Shown here in pieces: positions 37,397 through 47,679 of a DNA stretch of 64,000 nucleotides. Every line of letters starts with the position of its first letter. Position 1 is the first letter of the stretch. The notes under the pieces were generated by a model. That model saw only the letters and a program-made list of their open reading frames with translations. It made no database searches and had not been told where the DNA came from. The DNA is taken from positions 30,103-94,102 of the forward strand of contig JNVT01000105.1 of the NCBI GenBank assembly GCA_000737985.1, in the 5' to 3' direction. Source of the stretch: Gammaproteobacteria bacterium MFB021. GTDB lineage: Bacteria; Pseudomonadota; Gammaproteobacteria; Pseudomonadales; Halomonadaceae. A program made the position numbers and the translations under genes.

Positions 37397-39421
37397 TCAG
37401 ATGGCGCGACGCGGGATCTCGCGCGTCCAGCGCTTCTCGCTGACCAGCGTCTCGCCCTCGTGGGCGATCTGCTCGGCGCTCAGATAGAAGGTGGTCTCGT
37501 CGCAGTGGAGGTGATAGCGGCTGGTCACCGCCACCGAGAACTGGCCGGCGCCCTCCTCACGACTGGCGCGATAGATCCACTCGATATCGGCGCGGGTGCG
37601 GGTGGCGTCGCTGGGGTGGCTCGAATAGACCTCCTTCGCGCGCTGCTCGACGCGCAGGCCGTGATCTTCGAAGCGGATATCGCCCATGTCGTCCTCTACC
37701 GTCACCGTCACTTCGCCGCTGCCCACATCCTCGCTGAGGGTGCGCCGCGGGTGGCCCGGGCGCAGGGTCTCGATCCGGCATGGCGCCGCGCTCTCCGGTG
37801 GTGCGAACGGCATCGGCACGTAGGACGCCTGGCAGATCGGCAGTGACAGCGTCGGCGTGCCGGCCTCGAGGGTGAGATCGGCGCGCCGCCGCGGCGACCA
37901 TACCAGCGGGAAGCTGGCGCTGGAAAGCGCCAGGCGCAGACGGTGCCCTGGGGGCAGCCGGTAACCGATCAGATCCAGCGCCAGGTCGATCTCCATGCGC
38001 TCGCCGGGCACCGGCGGGGTGAGCGTGGCGGGGTCGTCGCGCAGGGCGAGGTTGAGGGTGGCGTAGCTGATCAGCGCGCTCTCGCCGCTGGGAGCCACAT
38101 CGCACAGGCGCACATGCAGCTGGCCACAATCTTCGGCGCTGCTCAGGCTGGCGCGCAGCCGCGGCTGGCCGAGCAGATCGAGCCCCTCGGCGTAGGGCGC
38201 GGAGTCGAAGGTCAGCGCCAGGCCGTCGTCGCGGCGCTGATCCGGCGGGAAGTCGGCGCCGAACCACAGCGGAATGTATTCACCCTGCAGCGCGCCGGCG
38301 GTCAGCGGCGAGGCGATCGCGCGCGCCGCGCTCAGATGTCCTTCCCGTGCCAGGCCGGCATCACCCAGCACGAGCGGCTGCCACGTGATTTCTTCGGCCG
38401 GGGCGGGCCAGGCGCTGGTCTGCACCCACTGGCCCGGACGCTCGAGATACTTGGGCGCCGGCGGCAAGCCATCCTGTAAATAGAAGGTGCAGGGCGGCTC
38501 GTCCATGATCCCGGTGTCGATATCCTTGAGCCAATAGTCCCACCAGCGCAGTGCTTCCTGCAGAAAGCCGATGGCCGGATCGGGGATCGCGAAGTGGGGG
38601 TACTTGTGCATCCAGGGCCCGAGCAGCGCCTTTTTCGGGCAGGAGAGGTGCTCCATCATCCGCGGGATGGTGTTGACGTAGGAGTCCGCCCAGCCGCTGA
38701 TCATGTAGACCGCGGCCTCGATGTCGGCATAGTTCTCGCAGATCGAGCCGTGCTGCCAGTAGGCGTCGCGCTGCTGGTGGCGCAGCCAGGTCTCGGCCAG
38801 CAGCGGCATGTTGTCGAGCCGGTGTTTCCACATCTCGCGCCAGCGCTCGCCGACCAGCGCCGGGTCGGGCACGGCAGCCGAGAAACTCAGCATGGTCGCC
38901 GCCCAGCCCAGATTCTCCAGCAGCATGTTGCCGCCCTTGTAGTGGATATCGTCGGCGTAGCGGTCGTCGGTGGAGCACAGGGTGATGATCGCCTTGAGCG
39001 GTTCGGGTCTGAGCGCGGCCAGTTGCAGGCTGTTGAAGCCCCCCCAGGAGATACCCATCATGCCCAGCTTGCCGCTGCACCAAGGCTGTGCCGCGATCCA
39101 GTCGATCACTTCCAGCGCATCGGCCTGCTCCTGGGGCGCGTACTCGTCCTCCATCAAACCGTCGGACTCGCCGTTGCCGCGCATGTCGACGCGCACGCAG
39201 GCGTAGCCGTGGCCGGCGAGCCAGGGGTGGGTGAGCTCGTCGCGCGCCGCGGTGCCGTCGCGCTTGCGATAGGGCAGATACTCGAGAATCGCCGGCACCG
39301 GGGTCGTTTCGGCGTTTTTGGGTAACCAGATCCTGGCTGCCAGTCGGGTGCCGTCGGCGAGCGTGATCCACTGATTCTCGATCTCGCGAACGCGGTGGGG
39401 AAAGTCCTGTTTGATCTTCAT
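37397..39421 (-). CDS. CocE/NonD-family serine hydrolase
   Basis: This protein of 674 residues belongs to the X-Pro dipeptidyl-peptidase/cocaine-esterase family. The alpha/beta hydrolase half has VRVDMRGNGES and the nucleophile Ser in GMMGISWGGFNSLQLA (about residue 145). The C-terminal half is the PepX jelly-roll domain (IDLALDLIGYRLPPGHRLRLALSSASFPLVWS). There is no signal peptide, so it is cytoplasmic. Its start overlaps the transporter stop (ATGA), so the two are translationally coupled. That coupling suggests it hydrolyses an ester or amide brought in by the BCCT carrier. Confidence 0.88.
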   Translation of the reverse strand: MKIKQDFPHRVREIENQWITLADGTRLAARIWLPKNAETTPVPAILEYLPYRKRDGTAARDELTHPWLAGHGYACVRVDMRGNGESDGLMEDEYAPQEQADALEVIDWIAAQPWCSGKLGMMGISWGGFNSLQLAALRPEPLKAIITLCSTDDRYADDIHYKGGNMLLENLGWAATMLSFSAAVPDPALVGERWREMWKHRLDNMPLLAETWLRHQQRDAYWQHGSICENYADIEAAVYMISGWADSYVNTIPRMMEHLSCPKKALLGPWMHKYPHFAIPDPAIGFLQEALRWWDYWLKDIDTGIMDEPPCTFYLQDGLPPAPKYLERPGQWVQTSAWPAPAEEITWQPLVLGDAGLAREGHLSAARAIASPLTAGALQGEYIPLWFGADFPPDQRRDDGLALTFDSAPYAEGLDLLGQPRLRASLSSAEDCGQLHVRLCDVAPSGESALISYATLNLALRDDPATLTPPVPGERMEIDLALDLIGYRLPPGHRLRLALSSASFPLVWSPRRRADLTLEAGTPTLSLPICQASYVPMPFAPPESAAPCRIETLRPGHPRRTLSEDVGSGEVTVTVEDDMGDIRFEDHGLRVEQRAKEVYSSHPSDATRTRADIEWIYRASREEGAGQFSVAVTSRYHLHCDETTFYLSAEQIAHEGETLVSEKRWTREIPRRAI

Positions 39422-40992
39422 GCCGGGTCCTTGGCTGTGCGGGAAGGAGTCGAGGGTGTTGCCACGGCGCCGAGCCGTTCGGGGTGCTTGAGCCACATCC
39501 ACAGCGAGCCGGAGGCGAGCAGCACGATCAGCATCGACGGCAGGCCGCCGAGATTGGAGAGCATCTTGATGCCGTCGATCCCGACGAAACTGACCATCAC
39601 CCAGGAGACGATGCCGACGATCACGCCCCAGATCACCTTCATGGCGACCCCGGCGTTGAGATCGGAGTCGGCGGTCAGGCCGCGGGTGCAGAGATTGCCG
39701 ATGGCGTCGGTCTGCGAGTCGGCGGCAGTCACGTAGGAGATATAGGCGATGAACAGCAGCAGCGGCACCCACACCTGGGACAGCGGCAGGTGGCGGAAGA
39801 GCTCGTAGAGCACGTTTTCCACCCCGCGCTGGTCGAGCACGGCGTAGAGGTCGACACCGCCCTCGCCGGCTCCCAGATGAGACTGGAAGTAGAGCGCGGT
39901 GCCCGAGAAGATCAGGATCCAGACACAGGCGAACAGCGCCGGGTAGAGCAGATTCACGCGCAGGAACTGGCGCACCGTGTAGCCGCGCGAGATCTTGCCC
40001 AGGAACAGCGCCGCCACCGGCGCCCAGGCAAACCAAACCGCCCAGTAGAAGATCGACCACCACTGCGGCCACTGATCGTTGCCCGCGGCGCCGGTGAACA
40101 GGCTCTTGGTGAAGAAGTTGTCGAGATAGACGCCGAACGACTCCACCCCCAAGGCCAGACAGAAGACCGTGGGGCCGACCACGAACACGAAGGCGCCGAG
40201 TATCAGCAGCAGCGCCGCATTCAGCGACGACAGCCGGGCGATACCCTTCTGCAGGCCACTGGCGGCGGAGAGCACGAAGGTGACTACGATGACGGCGATG
40301 ATCACGCCCAGGCGCAGCGGGCTGGTCTCGCCACCCAGGTACTGACCCACGCCACCGGCCAGGGTCAGCGCGCCGGTACCCAGCGACGACGCCATGCCGG
40401 CGACCAGGGCGTAGAGCGAGACCGCGTCGATCAGCCCGGAGAAGCGCTTCACCCGCGGCCCGAACAGCGGCTCCAACATGCTCGAGATCGAGAAGCGCAG
40501 GCGCAGGTTGTAAAAGGCCAGGGCGAAGATCAGCGCCGGTACGGCGTAGATTGCATAAGGCGTGAACGACCAGTGCAGGAACAGGGTCGACATGGCGAAC
40601 AGCATGGCGTCACCCGAGCCGGCCTCGATGCCGGAGGACGCCGGTGGCCCCATATAGTGATAGAGCGGCTCGGCGGTGGTCCAGAAAAGTACCCCCACCG
40701 CCAGGGTGGTGCACAAGGTGATCGAGAACCAGCGCAGCGGCGAGAGCAGCGGGGTGGCCTCGGCGCCGCCGATGCGCACGCGGCCGAGGGGCGAGACGTA
40801 GACGATCAGCGCCATGATCAGCAGGTAGAGGCTGCCCAGGCTGAACAGCCACGAGAAGTTGTCGAGCACCGCGGCGTTGAGTGCGCTGGCGGTGGCCAGA
40901 AATGCGTCGAGATCGACATAGCTGGCAATCACGGCGCCCAGCAGGATCAGGAAGGTCGGCCAGAACACCAGTGGCCGCAGCGAGGTTTGCAT
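39418..40992 (-). CDS. BCCT-family transporter
   Basis: The 524-residue inner-membrane carrier has about 12 hydrophobic helices and the BCCT family layout: FWTTAEPLYHYMGPP, the WSFTPYAIYAVPALIFALAFYN segment and the signature-like WSIFYWAVWFAWAPVAALFLGKISRG. These carriers import betaine, choline, carnitine or related quaternary amines using Na+ or H+ gradients. ATG 40992 is chosen because GGAG lies 6 bases upstream; ATG 40998 directly abuts that ribosome site. The usual long charged C-terminal osmosensor of BetP-type carriers is missing, so a catabolic or substrate-specific role is as likely as an osmotic one. Confidence 0.88.
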   Translation of the reverse strand: MQTSLRPLVFWPTFLILLGAVIASYVDLDAFLATASALNAAVLDNFSWLFSLGSLYLLIMALIVYVSPLGRVRIGGAEATPLLSPLRWFSITLCTTLAVGVLFWTTAEPLYHYMGPPASSGIEAGSGDAMLFAMSTLFLHWSFTPYAIYAVPALIFALAFYNLRLRFSISSMLEPLFGPRVKRFSGLIDAVSLYALVAGMASSLGTGALTLAGGVGQYLGGETSPLRLGVIIAVIVVTFVLSAASGLQKGIARLSSLNAALLLILGAFVFVVGPTVFCLALGVESFGVYLDNFFTKSLFTGAAGNDQWPQWWSIFYWAVWFAWAPVAALFLGKISRGYTVRQFLRVNLLYPALFACVWILIFSGTALYFQSHLGAGEGGVDLYAVLDQRGVENVLYELFRHLPLSQVWVPLLLFIAYISYVTAADSQTDAIGNLCTRGLTADSDLNAGVAMKVIWGVIVGIVSWVMVSFVGIDGIKMLSNLGGLPSMLIVLLASGSLWMWLKHPERLGAVATPSTPSRTAKDPA

Positions 40993-41205
40993 ACCCATCT
41001 CCGGTTATCGTTATCGTGTGGCGGCAGGCGCGCAGCATGCGCTGTCGTCATGTGGATATACCCTAACTGCTGCTACCAGCCACCATTCAAGCGGCGTCTA
41101 GGTATGGGGGTATGCGTCCGGCGCATGCCGTGCCGGCAGGCAGCCGCGCGACGATCCCGGTAGGATGGGCCGCATGCGAAACGGCGGACCGACACAGGAG
41201 CGACG

Positions 41206-41421
41206 ATGGAACCCGAGGATCTGAAAAAGCTGGTGAGCGTGCGCATGCCGTTCGGCAAGTACGAAGGCCGTCTGATCGCCGATCTGCCCGGCCCCTATCT
41301 GGCCTGGTTCGCCCGTGAGGGCTTTCCCCGCGGTGAGATCGGCCAGCTGCTGGCGCTGATGCACGAGATCGACCACAACGGCCTCAGCGGTCTGCTCGAA
41401 CCGCTGCGCCGCCGCGGTTAA
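41206..41421 (+). CDS. DUF3820 family small protein
   Basis: This protein of 71 residues includes VRMPFGKYEGRLIADLPGPYLAWFAREGFPRGEIGQLL, the DUF3820 core, a family labelled from a Pseudomonas putative quorum-sensing-regulated factor. The ribosome site is AGGAG, 6 bases before ATG. It converges with the J-domain gene and overlaps its end by 4 bases. The function is not established. Confidence 0.82.
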   Translation: MEPEDLKKLVSVRMPFGKYEGRLIADLPGPYLAWFAREGFPRGEIGQLLALMHEIDHNGLSGLLEPLRRRG

Positions 41422-41822
41422 GCCAGTAGCCTGCCGAGCAGATGGGCCACCATCAGCCCCACGCTGACTGCCACGGCGAGCCACAGGCGGCGGGGTCGGC
41501 GGCGCTGATACTGCTGCAGGGCGACATCGAGCTTGCGCGTCAGCTGCGCCTGGCGGGTGGTGGGGGCGCCGGGCGGCGAGAAGTCGTTGGCGGCGTCGCC
41601 GTGCCAGTGCGGGGCGTGGGTCAGGCCCAGGCCGGCGCGCAGGCGACCGATATCGCCGAGCAGTTGGTGCATCTCGTCGTACTCGGCGCGGCGCTCGGGC
41701 GAGCCGAGCGCGGCCTGGGCATCCGCCTTGAGCGACTGATTGGCGCAGTCGCGGATAGCGCGCTCGATCTCTTCCGCGCTGGCGGTGGGGGAGACGCCGA
41801 GACGTAGATAGAGATCACGCAT
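41418..41822 (-). CDS. Tail-anchored, degenerate J-domain protein
   Basis: The protein has 134 residues. MRDLYLRLGVSPTASAEEIERAIRDCANQ and LGSPERRAEYDEM have the spacing of a DnaJ J-domain, but the HPD tripeptide that triggers Hsp70 ATPase is absent. A Gln/Arg stretch leads to a single C-terminal membrane helix (LWLAVAVSVGLMVAHLLGRLL). It starts 8 bases inside the end of the upstream TerB/J gene, so the two are coupled. Confidence 0.75.
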   Translation of the reverse strand: MRDLYLRLGVSPTASAEEIERAIRDCANQSLKADAQAALGSPERRAEYDEMHQLLGDIGRLRAGLGLTHAPHWHGDAANDFSPPGAPTTRQAQLTRKLDVALQQYQRRRPRRLWLAVAVSVGLMVAHLLGRLLA

Positions 41823-42978
41823 GCTGCATCAACAGGTCGTAGGCGTTCTTGATGCGCTGGAAGCGCTGCGAGGCGAGGGTGATCCGCCACTCGCTCTGGC
41901 CATGGAAACGGTCGGGATGGTGGCGCTGAGCCAGGCGCCGATAGGCGAGCTTGATCTCCCGCGGTGAGGCGCTGGCATCCAGCTCGAGTTCGATCAGCGC
42001 TCGGCGGACCGGATAGGACGGCGTCTGCAGGCCGGCACGCTGGCGCTGCTCGCGCTCGTGACGCTGCTGCTGGCGTTCTTGCTCCTGCCGCTGTCGTTGC
42101 TCCTGATCCTGACGTCGCTGCTGCTCCCGGCGTTGACGCTGTGTGGCTTGTTCGCGCTGGCGCTGGGCCTGTTCGCGCTGGCGCTGGGCCTGTTCGCGAC
42201 GCAGGGTTGCTGCCTCGGCCTGTTGCCGCGCCTGCTCACGCTGCTGTGCCTCCGCTTCTGCCTGGCGTTTGGCGTGGGCCTGGGCGCGGCGTTCGCGCTC
42301 GGCCTGTGCGGCGGCCTCGCGCTGCTGCTCACGCTCGCGGGCCTGCTGAGCCTGCTGGCGTCGCCACTGTTGCTGCTGCTTGTGCTCGCGCCACTGGTTC
42401 TCGGCCAAGCGTCGGACCCGGTCGCGCCAGGAGGCACGGGGCTCGCCGGCGTGCGCCTGGGTCGAGCCGGTATCGCCGGCTTCGGCCTCTGCGGTGTCCT
42501 CGGCTTCCGGCTCGGCGGGCTGCCAGTGGCTGCGGTGGCTGAGATCCTCGGGGGCGGCCAGGGTGCGCCCAGTGACCTCGCGGTAGAGCGCGCGCAGGGT
42601 ATCCGGCGAAACGTCGCAGAGATCGGCCAGAAAACGCAGGATATGGTGGTTGCGCAGACTCAGCGCGCCGTCACTGGTGGCGACAACCACCGCCTGACGC
42701 AGAAAGGTGATGATCGACCCGGACTGCTCCTTGGTCAGCACCTCGGCGGCGAGCTGAACGTCGCCCAGATCCTGTCGCCGGGCCGCCGCCAGCAGCGTCT
42801 CGAGATCGCGGCGATGATGCGCGCGCGCGGCCAGACGCTCCAGATAGCGGCGGTCTTCATCGAGCGGCACGTGCTTGTTGGCAAACACCCAGCACAGCAG
42901 CAAGAGCTCGGCGCTCTCACGCTGATGGGGGCTCTTGACGAGCAGCGACTCGAAGGCTGAGAAGCCGGTGGCGACCAT
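41815..42978 (-). CDS. DjlA-like protein: TerB domain, coiled coil, C-terminal J-domain
   Basis: This 387-residue soluble protein has an N-terminal TerB-like helical domain (residues ~10-140: SAELLLLCWVFANKHVPLDEDRRYLERLAARAH...). A ~130-residue Gln/Arg/Glu-rich coiled-coil or low-complexity linker follows. The last ~60 residues are a true J-domain (LELDASASPREIKLAYRRLAQRHHPDRFHG) with HPD intact. TerB plus J is the DjlA plan, but DjlA's N-terminal membrane helix is absent here. I use ATG 42978; ATG 43008 is possible. It should stimulate a DnaK/Hsp70 partner. Confidence 0.8.
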   Translation of the reverse strand: MVATGFSAFESLLVKSPHQRESAELLLLCWVFANKHVPLDEDRRYLERLAARAHHRRDLETLLAAARRQDLGDVQLAAEVLTKEQSGSIITFLRQAVVVATSDGALSLRNHHILRFLADLCDVSPDTLRALYREVTGRTLAAPEDLSHRSHWQPAEPEAEDTAEAEAGDTGSTQAHAGEPRASWRDRVRRLAENQWREHKQQQQWRRQQAQQAREREQQREAAAQAERERRAQAHAKRQAEAEAQQREQARQQAEAATLRREQAQRQREQAQRQREQATQRQRREQQRRQDQEQRQRQEQERQQQRHEREQRQRAGLQTPSYPVRRALIELELDASASPREIKLAYRRLAQRHHPDRFHGQSEWRITLASQRFQRIKNAYDLLMQHA

Positions 42979-43094
42979 GGGCGTTCCGCATGAGCCGATG
43001 CGGCGCATCGGTTAGCTGTTGTTTGTCGCCGAGTATACCCAAATCGCCCCCCTCGACGTCAGCCCAGGAAGCCGCGTTCGATTGACGCTGCGCC

Positions 43095-43529
43095 TCAGCG
43101 CATGCCCGAGGGCTTGGCGAGATTCTCCGGGCCGAAGGAGTCGGGCAGCAGTGTGTCCATGGTGTAGCGCTTGAGCGGCTGGCCGTCGCCGTCGAGGACA
43201 ACGATCGTGGTCTCGGGGGTGGCGAATTCCCGGATGCGCTGACGGCAGTCGCCGCAGGGAGTGCACAGATGCTCGCCGGGGCCGATCACGTAGATGTCGC
43301 GGATACGCTGCTCGCCGTTGGAGACCAGCGCAGCGATGGCGCTGGCCTCGGCGCACAGCCCCTTGTAGTTGGCGCTCTCGACGTTGCAGCCGACGTAGGT
43401 CTGGCCGCTGGCACTGATCAGCACCGCCCCCACCGGGTGGTCGGAGTAGGGCACATAGGCGTTGGCACGCACCGCGAGCGCGGCCTGGCGAATGCTTTCG
43501 GGCACCGTGATGTCGCTGGGCTCAGTCAT
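43095..43529 (-). CDS. cdd: Cytidine deaminase
   Basis: This protein of 144 residues is the short, homotetrameric type of cytidine deaminase. Zinc ligands and catalytic Glu are in [12 protein letters not shown] and [12 protein letters not shown]; substrate residues are in [11 protein letters not shown]. It converts cytidine and deoxycytidine to uridine and deoxyuridine in the cytoplasm. Overlaps the deoD gene end by 8 bases. It is the last gene of the deo operon. Confidence 0.95.
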   Translation of the reverse strand: MTEPSDITVPESIRQAALAVRANAYVPYSDHPVGAVLISASGQTYVGCNVESANYKGLCAEASAIAALVSNGEQRIRDIYVIGPGEHLCTPCGDCRQRIREFATPETTIVVLDGDGQPLKRYTMDTLLPDSFGPENLAKPSGMR

Positions 43530-44253
43530 GGCTCGGTTCCTGGTCGTCGCGCAGCAGCCCTTCCAGGGTGATCGCCATCATCTCGGCGAAGCCGGTCTGG
43601 CGGGTCTGGGCGTCGAGCGCTTGATGTTTGAGGATATGGTCGGAGACGGTGCACACGGTCAGCGCGCGGGCGCCGAACTCGGCGCACACCCCATAGAGCC
43701 CGGCGGCTTCCATTTCCACCCCGAGGATGCCGTGGCGCCGCATGGTGTGGAAGAAGGCCTCGTCCGGGGTATAGAACAGATCCGCCGAGAACAGGTTGCC
43801 CACCTTGACCCGGGTGCCGCGCTCGCGGGCGGCGTCCACCGTGTGGCGAGTCAGGGCGAAGTCGGCGATGGCGGCGAAGTCGTGGCCGCCGAAACGGGTG
43901 CGGTTGACGCCGGAGTCGGTGCAGGCACCCATGCCGATGACGATATCGTTGACGTCGACATCGTCGCGTACCGCGCCGCAGGAGCCCACGCGTACCAGGC
44001 GTTGGACGCCGTACTCGGTGATCAGCTCCTTGGCGTAGATGGAGAGCGAGGGGATGCCCATGCCGCTGCCCATCACCGAGATGCGGCGGCCGCGGTAGGT
44101 GCCGGTGAAGCCGAGCATGTTGCGCACCCGGTTGACGCAGACGACATCGTCGAGAAAGGTCTCGGCGATGAACTCGGCGCGCAGCGGGTCGCCCGGCATC
44201 AGCACGGTGTCGGCGAAGTCGCCCTCGCGGGCTTCGATATGCGGGGTTGGCAT
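43522..44253 (-). CDS. deoD: Purine nucleoside phosphorylase, DeoD type
   Basis: The 243-residue enzyme splits purine (deoxy)nucleosides with phosphate. The start [44 protein letters not shown] and [14 protein letters not shown] match the hexameric DeoD type. An AGGAGA lies 6 bases before ATG. Its product deoxyribose-1-phosphate goes to DeoB, encoded just upstream with a 1-base gap. Confidence 0.95.
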   Translation of the reverse strand: MPTPHIEAREGDFADTVLMPGDPLRAEFIAETFLDDVVCVNRVRNMLGFTGTYRGRRISVMGSGMGIPSLSIYAKELITEYGVQRLVRVGSCGAVRDDVDVNDIVIGMGACTDSGVNRTRFGGHDFAAIADFALTRHTVDAARERGTRVKVGNLFSADLFYTPDEAFFHTMRRHGILGVEMEAAGLYGVCAEFGARALTVCTVSDHILKHQALDAQTRQTGFAEMMAITLEGLLRDDQEPSHD

Positions 44254-44254
44254 G

Positions 44255-45496
44255 TCAGTCTCCTGAAGGTCGTGCGGCCAGCAGCGAGGTGCCATGGTCC
44301 ATGGCGTCCAGGCCGAAGAACTCGGCCAGGGTCTGGCCGATATCGGCGTAGGTGTCGCGGGCGCCGAGGTCGCCGCTGGGGCCCCCGCGGGCGAGCAGTA
44401 CCGGCACCTGCTCGCGGGTGTGGTCGGTGCCGCGCCAGGTCGGGTCGTTGCCGTGGTCGGCGGTGAGGATCAGCAGGTCATCGGCGCTGAGCCTGGCCAG
44501 CAGCTCTGGCAGGCGGCGGTCGAAGGCTTCCAGCGCGCTGGCGTAGCCCTCGGGGTCGCGGCGGTGGCCGTAAAGGGTGTCGAAGTCGACGAAATTGGTC
44601 ATCACCAGCGTGTCCACGGTGGCGGCCTGCGCATCGTCGATCGCCTTCAGGGTCTCTGCGAACAGCGCCTCGAAGCCGTGCGCCTTGCGCACCTCGCTGA
44701 TGCCGCAGTGGGCGTAGATGTCGCCGATCTTGCCTACGCCGAGCACCTGCCCCCCGCCGTCGTGGAGCTTTTGCAGCACCGTCGGGGTGGGCGGTTCGAG
44801 GGCGTAGTCGCGGCGGTTGCCGGTGCGCTCGAAGGTGTCCGGTGTTTCGCCGACGAAGGGGCGGGCGATGACGCGGCCGATGTTGTAGGGCATCAGCAGT
44901 TCACGCGCGATTTCGCACAGCCGATAGAGCCGTTCGAGGCCGAAATGGTGCTCGTGGGCGGCGATCTGGAACACCGAATCCGCCGAGGTGTAGACGATCG
45001 GCTTGCCGCTGGCGATGTGTTCGCTGCCGAGGGCCTCGATCACCGGCACCCCGGAGGCGTGACAGTTGCCGAGTACCCCGGGAAGCTCGGCCTGGTCGAT
45101 CAGCGCCGCCAGCAGCTCGGGCGGAAAGCTCTCCTCGGTCGCGTGGAAATAGCCCCACTCGAACAGTGCCGGCACGCCGGCGATCTCCCAGTGGCCGGAG
45201 GGGGTGTCCTTGCCCGAGGAGATCTCGCGGGCGCAGGCCCAGCCTCCGGTCGGCTCCGCCGGTGGCGTCACCCCGGCGGCCCAGCCGCCGGTGGCACGGT
45301 GATGCGCGTGATAGAGGCCCAGCCGCGCCAGATTGGGCAGTGCGAGCGGGCGTCCGGCGTCGGCGCGATAACGGGCGATATGCCCCAGGGTGTCGGCGCC
45401 GGCATCACCGAAGGCCTCGGCGTCGGGGGCGTTGCCGATCCCGAAGGAGTCGAGCACCAGCAGCACGGCACGGCGGGGAGTGACGGATGCGTTCAT
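44255..45496 (-). CDS. deoB: Phosphopentomutase
   Basis: This enzyme of 413 residues belongs to the alkaline-phosphatase superfamily and interconverts (deoxy)ribose-1-phosphate and -5-phosphate. Metal-site segments [16 protein letters not shown], the phosphothreonine-site region [17 protein letters not shown] and [12 protein letters not shown]...DHTREQVP are intact. It overlaps deoA by 4 bases (ATGA). Confidence 0.95.
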   Translation of the reverse strand: MNASVTPRRAVLLVLDSFGIGNAPDAEAFGDAGADTLGHIARYRADAGRPLALPNLARLGLYHAHHRATGGWAAGVTPPAEPTGGWACAREISSGKDTPSGHWEIAGVPALFEWGYFHATEESFPPELLAALIDQAELPGVLGNCHASGVPVIEALGSEHIASGKPIVYTSADSVFQIAAHEHHFGLERLYRLCEIARELLMPYNIGRVIARPFVGETPDTFERTGNRRDYALEPPTPTVLQKLHDGGGQVLGVGKIGDIYAHCGISEVRKAHGFEALFAETLKAIDDAQAATVDTLVMTNFVDFDTLYGHRRDPEGYASALEAFDRRLPELLARLSADDLLILTADHGNDPTWRGTDHTREQVPVLLARGGPSGDLGARDTYADIGQTLAEFFGLDAMDHGTSLLAARPSGD

Positions 45497-46824
45497 GGCA
45501 AATCCTCCTGGCGCAGGGTGGCGTGAACGAGCGGCGGTATCTCGGCTGCGCCCGCCTTTAGACGAAAGGCGTCGACCAGCCGCGCGCTCAGGGCCTCGGC
45601 TGCCTCGCGATCAGCGGCGTGAACCCGCAGCAGCGGCTCACCGGCGCTGAGCGTCTGGCCCAGCTCGGCGATATGCGATAGCCCCACCCGCGGGTCGATG
45701 GCGTCATCGGGGTTGCGCCGCCCGCCGCCCAGCTCGACCACGGCGAGCCCCAGTGCGCGGGTGTCGATGGCGTGTACGACGCCGTCGGCGGGGGCGGCGA
45801 TCTCGTGCACGACCGGCGCCGAGGGCAGATAGTGCGTGGCGCGCTGGGTGAAGTCGGCAGGTCCGCCGAGGCCATGGACCATGCGTGCGAAACGCTCCAG
45901 CGCGGCGCCGCTGTCGAGGGCCTGCGCTAGTCGCCGCGTGGCGTCTTCGGCGTCTCCGGCCAGCCCCGACTGGATCAGCATCTCGCTGGCCAGTGCCTGC
46001 GTCACTCGATAGAGCCGGCTGTGGCAGTCGTCACCGCGCAGTACCTCGAGTGCCGCTGCTACCTCCAGGGCATTGCCGGCGCAGCGGGCCAGCGGCTGAT
46101 TCATGTCGGTGAGCAGCACGCTGGTGGGGGTGCCGGCGGCGCAGCCGGTGGCGACGATCGCCTCGGCCAGCTCGCGGGCGGCTTCCGGGGTCGGCATGAA
46201 GGCGCCGCTGCCTACCTTGACGTCCATCACCAGGCTGCCAAGGCCGCAGGCGAGCTTCTTGCCCAGGATCGAGGCGACGATCAGCGGCAGCGACTCCACC
46301 GTTGCGGTGACGTCGCGCACGCCGTAAAGGCGCTTGTCGGCGGGGGCGAGCGCACGGGTCTGGCCGATGATGGCGACGCCGACATCCTGTACCAGGCGGC
46401 GGAAGGTGTCCTCGCTGGGAGCGACATCGTAGCCGGGGATCGACTCCAGCTTGTCCAGGGTGCCGCCGGTATGGCCCAGGCCACGCCCGGAGATCATCGG
46501 TACATGGCCGCCGCAGGCGGCGATCCAGGGTCCCAGGACCAGCGACACGAGATCGCCGACGCCGCCGGTGGAGTGCTTGTCGAGCACCGGGCCGGCGAGA
46601 TCGAGATCGTCCCAGTGCAGCACCTGGCCGGAGTCGCGAACCGCCTCGGTCAGCGCGGTGGTCTCCGCCTCGCGCATCCCATTGAGATAGACCGCCATGG
46701 CGAAGGCGCCGATCTGGGCGTCGCCGATGGTGCCGTCGGCGATCCCGCGCATGACCAGATCGAGCATCGATCGATCGAGGGTCTGGCCGTCGCGCTTACG
46801 TCGAATGATCTCCTGAATCAGCAT
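45493..46824 (-). CDS. deoA: Thymidine phosphorylase
   Basis: A 443-residue phosphorylase acts on thymidine and deoxyuridine. [16 protein letters not shown], the [10 protein letters not shown] phosphate loop, and the [16 protein letters not shown] signature are typical. GAGGAG lies 6 bases before the start. It lies 60 bases downstream of deoC in the same operon. Confidence 0.95.
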   Translation of the reverse strand: MLIQEIIRRKRDGQTLDRSMLDLVMRGIADGTIGDAQIGAFAMAVYLNGMREAETTALTEAVRDSGQVLHWDDLDLAGPVLDKHSTGGVGDLVSLVLGPWIAACGGHVPMISGRGLGHTGGTLDKLESIPGYDVAPSEDTFRRLVQDVGVAIIGQTRALAPADKRLYGVRDVTATVESLPLIVASILGKKLACGLGSLVMDVKVGSGAFMPTPEAARELAEAIVATGCAAGTPTSVLLTDMNQPLARCAGNALEVAAALEVLRGDDCHSRLYRVTQALASEMLIQSGLAGDAEDATRRLAQALDSGAALERFARMVHGLGGPADFTQRATHYLPSAPVVHEIAAPADGVVHAIDTRALGLAVVELGGGRRNPDDAIDPRVGLSHIAELGQTLSAGEPLLRVHAADREAAEALSARLVDAFRLKAGAAEIPPLVHATLRQEDLP

Positions 46825-46884
46825 CGTCGCTCCTCATGGGCCGTTGTCACCGCTCGTTCTCTGCGCTCGTTCTTTCCGCTCGAC

Positions 46885-47658
46885 TCAGTAGCCGCTGTCC
46901 GCCGGCGTCGCGGCCTTGCCCGAGAGGGTGGCGAGCAGCGCGTCGAGCAGCCCGGAGGCGCCGAAACGGAAGTGGGCCGGGGTCAGCCAGTCCGCGCCCA
47001 TCAGGCGCTCGGCCAGCGCCAGGTAGGTCTGGGCGTCTTCGCTGGTGCGAATACCGCCGGCGGCCTTGAAGCCCACGTCGCGGCCGCTGTCGCGGATCGC
47101 GCAGAGCATGATCTCGGCGGCCTCGAGGGTGGCGTTGGTAGCGACCTTGCCGGTGGAAGTCTTGAGGAAGTCGGCGCCAGCATCGAGGGCGATCTCTGCC
47201 GCCCGGCGGATCAGCTCGGGGCGCTCGAGTTCGCCGGTCTCGAGGATGACCTTGAGCAGCTTGTCGCCGCAGGCCTCGCGGCAGGCACTGACCAGCGCCC
47301 GGCCGGAGGCGGTGTCGCCGTTGATCAGCGCCTTGTAGGGGAATACCACATCGACCTCGTCGGCCCCGGCGACCGCTGCCGCCCGGGTCTCGCGCGCGGC
47401 GCGCTCGGCGTTGACGCTGCCATCGGGGAAATTGGTCACCGTGGCGATCCGTACCCGGTCGCGCAGCCCCAGTTCGCGCAGCTGGCGATCGGCGGCGTCG
47501 ATGAAGGCAGGGTAGACGCACACCGCCGCCGGCGAGCCGAAATCGGTCGCCGTGCGCCGACACAGTGCTTCGATGCGTGCGGCATCGTCGTCGGCATTGA
47601 GCGAGGTCAGATCCATCATCGCCAGCGCCTGGCTGGCGGCCTGTTGGAGCGTATTCAT
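46885..47658 (-). CDS. deoC: Deoxyribose-phosphate aldolase
   Basis: This TIM-barrel aldolase of 257 residues cleaves deoxyribose-5-phosphate to acetaldehyde and glyceraldehyde-3-phosphate. The Schiff-base Lys lies in ADFLKTSTGKVATNATLEA, and the second Lys in VGFKAAGGIRTSEDA. The length matches the E. coli enzyme type. AAGGAGA lies 8 bases upstream. It follows nupC with a 238-base gap that contains a large palindrome. Confidence 0.95.
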   Translation of the reverse strand: MNTLQQAASQALAMMDLTSLNADDDAARIEALCRRTATDFGSPAAVCVYPAFIDAADRQLRELGLRDRVRIATVTNFPDGSVNAERAARETRAAAVAGADEVDVVFPYKALINGDTASGRALVSACREACGDKLLKVILETGELERPELIRRAAEIALDAGADFLKTSTGKVATNATLEAAEIMLCAIRDSGRDVGFKAAGGIRTSEDAQTYLALAERLMGADWLTPAHFRFGASGLLDALLATLSGKAATPADSGY

Positions 47659-47679
47659 CCGGCTATCTCCTTACGCTTT

